A stretch of 39,892 bases of DNA from Burkholderia sp. E7m39 (GTDB lineage: Bacteria > Pseudomonadota > Gammaproteobacteria > Burkholderiales > Burkholderiaceae), in assembly GCA_001319865.1 (NCBI GenBank), contig BBSL01000056.1:1-39892 (forward strand). The letters are read 5' to 3'. Under the pieces are notes generated by a model. The model worked only from the letters and a program-made list of their open reading frames with translations, was not told the origin of the DNA and made no database searches. Of the stretch, positions 32,903 through 39,892 are shown one piece after another. The translations under genes and the position numbers were made by a program. The number at the start of each line of letters is the position of its first letter. Position 1 is the stretch's first letter.

Positions 32903-33766
32903 ATGCGGGGTACCTTGATCGTCGCTGCGGCCGTAGCGCTTCTTGCTGGGTGTTCCACGTATGACAGCCTGACGCAGCGCTTCGCCCAAAGCATTACGCC
33001 GTACCGCATTACCGTGGTTCAGGGCAACTTCGTGTCGAAGGAAATGGCTGCGCAGATGCAGGTCGGCATGTCGCGCGCGCAGGTCAAGCAGGTGCTTGGC
33101 ACGCCGCTTCTGTCGGACATGTTCCACGCGGATCGCTGGGACTACGTGTTCTATTTCAAGCGCGGCTCGACGTCGATCGTCCAGCAGCGTGACTTCATCG
33201 TGAATTTTGCCGGCGATCGCGTCGCGAGCTGGTCGGGCGGCGACGATCTGCCGTCCAACCTCGAACTGCTCGCCGATATCGACGGCGATCGTACGGGCAA
33301 GAAGGTTTCCGTCGCACCGCAGGTCGCGAGCGCCGCGGGTGCGGCGAGCGCGCCCGTGGCGGCCGCATCGGCGCCTGCCGCGGCGCCCGCGGCGACGGTC
33401 GACACGGTCCGCTCGGCAACCTCGGACGCCTCACAGGCGGGCAGTCTGCCCATCGTCGATCCGAACGCGCAGGCCGCGCAGGCCGCGAACCGTCTGACCA
33501 ACGCCGTGCAGGCCCCGGCGCCGGGCACGACGCCGTCGGTGCGCGCGAATACGCCGCCGTCCAACGGCGGCGTGCCGCAGAACTCGACGGAGCCGGGCAA
33601 GCCGCAGTTCCGCTTCACGCGTCCGCCGCCGCCGCAAATCCAAGGCGTGCCGAGCGAGAACCCGGTCGGCCCGACGGGTCCGGAAAGCAACAACGGCAAG
33701 TCGAAAGACGCGCCCGTGCAGTCGTCGCAGTCTTCTTCGCAAACGGGCACGGGAACGGGCGGCTGA
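32903..33766 (+). CDS. bamE: Outer-membrane protein assembly lipoprotein BamE with long C-terminal extension
   Basis: BamE is a lipoprotein of the BAM complex that inserts beta-barrels into the outer membrane. The signal ends in LLAGC, with lipidated Cys17. The SmpA/OmlA domain follows (about residues 28-115): YRITVVQGNFVSKEMAAQMQVGMSRAQVKQVLGTPLLSDMFHADRWDYVFYFKRG..., as in E. coli BamE (113 residues). Here about 160 further residues are Ala/Pro/Ser/Thr/Gly-rich, with PPPPQ and many charged-poor stretches, probably disordered. The start at 32903 has GGGGGAG nearby and gives a proper lipoprotein signal; ATG 32864 is also in frame but spoils it. Divergent from fur. Confidence 0.92.
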   Translation: MRGTLIVAAAVALLAGCSTYDSLTQRFAQSITPYRITVVQGNFVSKEMAAQMQVGMSRAQVKQVLGTPLLSDMFHADRWDYVFYFKRGSTSIVQQRDFIVNFAGDRVASWSGGDDLPSNLELLADIDGDRTGKKVSVAPQVASAAGAASAPVAAASAPAAAPAATVDTVRSATSDASQAGSLPIVDPNAQAAQAANRLTNAVQAPAPGTTPSVRANTPPSNGGVPQNSTEPGKPQFRFTRPPPPQIQGVPSENPVGPTGPESNNGKSKDAPVQSSQSSSQTGTGTGG

Positions 33767-33787
33767 TTCCGTTGTCCCTACTAACGT

Positions 33788-33819
33788 GACGGGCGGCTTG
33801 TCCGCCCGTCGTGCTTTTT
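33788..33819 (+). terminator. Intrinsic terminator after bamE
   Basis: GACGGGCGG (33788-33796) pairs with CCGCCCGTC (33802-33810), five-base loop, then GTGC and five T. Confidence 0.75.
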
Positions 33820-33937
33820 GCCGCGATGCGCCGCGATGTTGCTCCGTTTTCGCGTGTTGCTCGCTTCGTATCTTTTGCCGCCAATCGTCGCGCTGTCTTG
33901 CGGCGCGATGTTTTCGGCGCTGATTGCTGGACTACCC

Positions 33938-34735
33938 ATGAAAATTGCCATCGCCGGCGCGTCGGGCCGCATGGGCCGGATGCTCATCGAAACCGTCCTC
34001 AATGATCCCGATGCAACGTTGTCGGGCGCGCTCGACCGCGCGGGCACACCGCAACTCGGTCAGGATGCCGGAGCGTTTCTGGGCAAAGAGACGCGCGTGC
34101 CGATTTCGGACGATATCGATGCCGTCCTCGCGCAATCCGACTATCTGATCGATTTCACGCGACCCGAAGGCACGCTCGCGCACCTCGAAGCCGCGCTGCG
34201 CACGAACACGAAGCTCGTGATCGGGACGACGGGTTTCGACGACGCGCAAAAGGCGCAGATTCGCGCCGCGTCGGAAAAAACGGGCATCGTGCTCGCGTCG
34301 AACTTCAGCGTCGGCGTGAACGTGACCATGAAGCTGCTCGAATTCGCCGCGAAGCACTTCTCGCAGGGCTACGACATCGAGATCATCGAGGCGCATCATC
34401 GGCACAAGGTCGACGCGCCGTCGGGCACGGCACTGACGATGGGCGAAGTGATCGCGGGCGCGCTCGGCCGCAAGCTCGAAGATTGCGCCGTCTATGCACG
34501 CGAAGGCGTCACGGGCGAGCGTGATCCGTCCACCATCGGTTTTTCGGCGATTCGCGGCGGCGATATCGTCGGCGATCACACGGTGCTGTTTGCGGGAATC
34601 GGCGAGCGCATCGAGATCACGCACAAGTCGGCAAGCCGTCTGTCGTACGCGCAAGGGGCGCTGCGCGCGGTGCGCTTCCTCGAAGGACATGCAAACGGCC
34701 TGTTCGACATGCAGGACGTGCTGGGCTTGCGCTAA
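33938..34735 (+). CDS. dapB: 4-hydroxy-tetrahydrodipicolinate reductase
   Basis: DapB reduces the product of DapA with NAD(P)H in lysine and diaminopimelate synthesis. The 265-residue protein starts [15 protein letters not shown] (nucleotide loop), then [55 protein letters not shown] with the catalytic pair His153/Lys157, and GDHTVLFAG. An open frame extends 40 codons upstream but the MKIAIAG start is the family norm. exbB follows after 63 bases. Confidence 0.97.
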   Translation: MKIAIAGASGRMGRMLIETVLNDPDATLSGALDRAGTPQLGQDAGAFLGKETRVPISDDIDAVLAQSDYLIDFTRPEGTLAHLEAALRTNTKLVIGTTGFDDAQKAQIRAASEKTGIVLASNFSVGVNVTMKLLEFAAKHFSQGYDIEIIEAHHRHKVDAPSGTALTMGEVIAGALGRKLEDCAVYAREGVTGERDPSTIGFSAIRGGDIVGDHTVLFAGIGERIEITHKSASRLSYAQGALRAVRFLEGHANGLFDMQDVLGLR

Positions 34736-34798
34736 GCCTGGCTCAGAGACTGTTCTCATCCGTCGCGGCCGGGCGGCTGCGGCGAACAGCGAAATCCG

Positions 34799-35527
34799 AT
34801 GGCAAACACGGGCATCCTCCACTACCTGCAAACCAGCGACGCCATCACGCATGGCGTCGCGTACGTGCTGCTGGCGATGTCGGTGGCGAGCTGGTGTTTC
34901 CTGATCGTCAAAAGCTGGATGCTGAGCCGCGCGAAGCGGCAAGGGCCGCGCGCGATCGCGCGCTTCTGGCAGGCGCCGACCCTCGCCGACGGCGTCGCGG
35001 CGCTGCGTCTAGCGGATCGCGAGCACATCTTTTCTCCGTTGGCGGAAGCGGCGCTGCAGGCGTCGGAAGTCGAGGCGCCGGGCGTGCTGCTCGCGCGCGT
35101 CGAGCGCAGCGAGCGCGTGCTGCGGGCGCTGCGTCAGGCGCTGCACCGCTCGCAGCGGCGGCTGGAGTTCGGCCAGGTGCTGCTGGCGTCGGTGGGCAGC
35201 ACGGCGCCGTTCGTCGGGCTGCTCGGCACCGTGTGGGGCATCTATCACGCGCTCGGCAGCATCGCGCAGAGCGGGCAGGCGATGATCGAGAACGTCGCGG
35301 GGCCAGTGGGCGAGGCGCTGATCATGACGGCCTTCGGCCTCGTCGTCGCGATTCCCGCGGTGCTCGCGTACAACGTGCTCGGGCGGATGGTGCGGCAGTT
35401 GTCGGAAGAACTCGACGGCTTCGCGCACGATCTTCATGCGTACGTCTGCGCGCCGGCGGGCGACGTCGCCGGGAACGCGCACGCCGCGCACCCCAGCGAG
35501 CGCGCCCCCGCCCGCACGCAGGTCTAA
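34799..35527 (+). CDS. exbB: ExbB/TolQ/MotA-type proton-channel protein
   Basis: An inner-membrane proton-channel subunit that with ExbD energises TonB-dependent uptake. The 242-residue protein has a first membrane helix (about residues 18-38), a cytoplasmic basic region, then LLASVGSTAPFVGLLGTVWGIYHALGSIA and GPVGEALIMTAFGLVVAIPAVLAYNVLGR, which are the family's TM2/TM3 hallmarks. exbD starts 31 bases downstream. No tonB is adjacent, so the partner TonB is elsewhere. Confidence 0.92.
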   Translation: MANTGILHYLQTSDAITHGVAYVLLAMSVASWCFLIVKSWMLSRAKRQGPRAIARFWQAPTLADGVAALRLADREHIFSPLAEAALQASEVEAPGVLLARVERSERVLRALRQALHRSQRRLEFGQVLLASVGSTAPFVGLLGTVWGIYHALGSIAQSGQAMIENVAGPVGEALIMTAFGLVVAIPAVLAYNVLGRMVRQLSEELDGFAHDLHAYVCAPAGDVAGNAHAAHPSERAPARTQV

Positions 35528-35558
35528 GCAGTTGTAGCAGGCAACGGGAGGCGATCAC

Positions 35559-36020
35559 ATGGCATTCGGCGGACTCGAGCGGCACAAGACAGCCGCGCCG
35601 ATGGCGGACATCAACATGACGCCGCTGATCGACGTGATGCTCGTGCTGCTGGTCATTTTCATCATCACGGCGCCGCTGTTCACGCACGCGATCCGGCTGG
35701 ATCTGCCGCGAGTCGCGGCCGCCGAGGCGCGCGAGACGCCGAACACCGTCACGCTGTCGATCGACGGCGCGGGCAAGATTTACTGGAACGACAAGCCCAT
35801 CACGCTCGACGAGATGCGCGCGCGCTTCAACGACGCGGGCAAGCAGCAGGAGCAGCCGGAAATCCACCTGCGCGCCGAGCGTTCCACTCGCTACGAAGTG
35901 ATCGCCCAGGTGATGGGCGCGGCGCAGCAGGCGGGGCTCGAACGGATCGGTTTCGTGACGGAGCCGCCAGCTGACAACGCCAAAGCGGGGCAGCAGCAGC
36001 CGGCCTCGACGGCGCGATAG
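35559..36020 (+). CDS. exbD: ExbD/TolR-type biopolymer transport protein
   Basis: A 153-residue periplasm-facing protein with one N-terminal membrane helix, ADINMTPLIDVMLVLLVIF, whose Asp25 is the proton-carrying Asp of ExbD/TolR. The C-terminal domain (about 45-140: LPRVAAAEARETPNTVTLSIDG..., RAERSTRYEVIAQVMGAAQQAG) is the peptidoglycan/TonB-side domain. GGGAGG lies about nine bases before the ATG. Forms a unit with exbB. Confidence 0.93.
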   Translation: MAFGGLERHKTAAPMADINMTPLIDVMLVLLVIFIITAPLFTHAIRLDLPRVAAAEARETPNTVTLSIDGAGKIYWNDKPITLDEMRARFNDAGKQQEQPEIHLRAERSTRYEVIAQVMGAAQQAGLERIGFVTEPPADNAKAGQQQPASTAR

Positions 36021-36053
36021 GTCGAGAAGCTGCAACCGGCGGCACAGCGGTAG

Positions 36054-38900
<2,847 letters not shown>

Positions 38901-38938
38901 CGGACGTGACCAGCGCTAACTGCGAACCAGGAGCCCAT

Positions 38939-39490
38939 GTGACTCGCAGATCGTTTTTGACTTTCGCATGCAGCGCGGTGCTGCTGTCCGCGTGCGGCTT
39001 CCAGCTGCGCGGCCAACAGGACTACGCGTTCAAGCGTCTGGCTATCACGGGCGCATCGGCGCCCGTTTCCGCGCGCCTGACGCGTATGGTGCAGGGCGGC
39101 AGCGACACGGTGATCGTGAATTCGCCTGTCAACGCCGACGCAATCCTGCAGGTCACGGAAGCGCGCGGCAGCAGCGTGCTGACGCTGAACTCGCTGGGCG
39201 TGGTCGAGGAATACGCGCTCGACTACTGGCTGAGCTACACGGTGCGCGGCGCGGACGGCACGCTGCTGATTCCGCCCAGTTCGATTCACCTGAACCGCGC
39301 GATGACATACAGCGACCAGTTCTCGCAGGCAAAGGCCTCCGAAGCGGACATCCTCTACGCGGACATGCAGAACGATGCCGTCGATCAGTTGATGCGGCGT
39401 CTGGCCGTCGTGAAGTCGCTGCATCCCGCGCCGGGCCAAGAAGTGCCGGGCGTGTCGCCGCGCGCGCCGCTGCCGCCGCCGCCGCTTTGA
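38939..39490 (+). CDS. lptE: LPS-assembly lipoprotein LptE
   Basis: LptE plugs the LptD barrel and helps place lipopolysaccharide in the outer membrane. The 183-residue protein has a lipoprotein signal (RRSFLTFACSAVLLSAC, lipidated Cys19), GFQLRGQQDYAFKRLAI after it, and the family's ILQV, SSVLTLNSLGVVEEYALDYWLSY, and MRRLAVVKS segments. The start is GTG 38939, with AGGAG at 38929-38933; the ATG two bases earlier is out of frame and followed at once by a stop. The C-terminus is a short Pro-rich tail. Confidence 0.93.
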   Translation: MTRRSFLTFACSAVLLSACGFQLRGQQDYAFKRLAITGASAPVSARLTRMVQGGSDTVIVNSPVNADAILQVTEARGSSVLTLNSLGVVEEYALDYWLSYTVRGADGTLLIPPSSIHLNRAMTYSDQFSQAKASEADILYADMQNDAVDQLMRRLAVVKSLHPAPGQEVPGVSPRAPLPPPPL

Positions 39491-39541
39491 CCGGCTTTGA
39501 TCCACTGATTCGAACCGTTTCACTCTCGTTCATCCGTCGCC

Positions 39542-39892
39542 ATGCAATTGCGTCTTGACGCGCTCGAAGCGCATCTCGGGAAAGGACTCGCCGCCCTGTA
39601 CGTCGTGTACGGCGACGAGCACCTGCTCGCGCAGGAAGCGTGCGACCGCATCCGCGCTGCGGCGCGCGCGAACGGCTTCACGGATCGCACGGTGTTCACG
39701 GTCGAGCGCAGTTTCGACTGGAGTTCGCTGCTCGGCGCAAGCCAGTCGATGTCGCTGTTCGGCGACCGGCAACTGGTCGAGTTGCGCATCCCTACGGGCA
39801 AGCCCGGCAAGGAAGGCGCGGACGCGCTGAAGACACTCGCGGCATCGGCGAATCCCGACGTGCTCACGCTCGTCACGTTGCCGCGCCTCGAC
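39542..39892 (+). CDS. holA: DNA polymerase III delta subunit, 3' end missing
   Basis: HolA is the wrench of the clamp loader that opens the beta clamp. Only the first 117 residues are in the window. MQLRLDALEAHLGKGLAALYVVYGDEHLLAQEACDRIRAA is the family start, with GDEHLL in the Walker-A-like position, and SLFGDRQLVELRIP follows. The order leuS-lptE-holA is the usual one. It runs off the window, still open, at the last base. Confidence 0.93.
   Translation, partial: MQLRLDALEAHLGKGLAALYVVYGDEHLLAQEACDRIRAAARANGFTDRTVFTVERSFDWSSLLGASQSMSLFGDRQLVELRIPTGKPGKEGADALKTLAASANPDVLTLVTLPRLD

Noticed and set aside
34736..34798. Fur box upstream of exbB
   Set aside because: No 19-base GATAATGATAATCATTATC-like sequence is visible in this short gap, despite fur lying nearby.

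Overview
The window is one contiguous piece of a GC-rich (roughly 63-65 % by eye) beta-proteobacterial chromosome, almost certainly Burkholderia sensu lato, most like a soil- or plant-associated Paraburkholderia. The signs are gene content and order (RNB nuclease-aroE-mtgA; leuS-lptE-holA; fur/bamE divergent; thiL-pgpA-pncC), the AraFGH/De Ley-Doudoroff sugar cluster, and codon use. Genes are tightly packed and almost all belong to recognisable families. No tRNA, rRNA, IS element, prophage or CRISPR array was seen.

Layout. (1) 1-4270: the 3' part of an RNB-family ribonuclease, aroE and mtgA, then a perfect-palindrome terminator facing an outer-membrane beta-barrel gene on the minus strand. 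(2) 4271-15565: a long plus-strand sugar cluster. It starts with an operator/promoter and a possible leader peptide, then an IclR regulator with a striking 14-copy hexapeptide repeat, dgoK, dgoA, an SDR, the L-arabinose/D-galactose ABC importer araFGH, a second SDR (probable aldose 1-dehydrogenase), an SMP-30 lactonase and an aldose 1-epimerase. Together these would import galactose/arabinose, mutarotate it, oxidise it to a lactone, open the lactone, and phosphorylate and cleave KDGal to pyruvate plus glyceraldehyde-3-phosphate. Galactonate dehydratase (dgoD) is not here. (3) 15732-19282: pyrF, convergent with a minus-strand operon thiL-pgpA-pncC-cupin. (4) 19283-21884: a 12-nt minisatellite and the malic enzyme maeB. 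(5) 21885-23344: a candidate minus-strand small RNA with its own promoter and terminator, then a secreted guanyl-specific RNase and its barstar-type inhibitor. (6) 23399-24572: rsmE and a VOC-fold protein (minus). (7) 25067-28209: tkt and gap.

(8) 28302-32206: a divergent unit of a GntR/FadR-type regulator and a DctA-like carrier, allantoicase and ureidoglycolate lyase. The divergent promoter region carries three copies of a GGTCNGACC palindrome. This unit should take allantoate to glyoxylate and two urea, with a transporter whose signature motif departs from ordinary DctA. (9) 32324-36020: fur, bamE with a long low-complexity tail, dapB, exbB and exbD. (10) 36186-39892: leuS with a hairpin at the very start of its leader, lptE, and the 5' part of holA.

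The most unusual items are the repeat-bearing IclR regulator with its leader peptide and operator, the candidate small RNA next to the RNase/barstar pair, and the allantoate-linked DctA variant under a three-site operator. All assignments come from reading the sequence; no database search was run.
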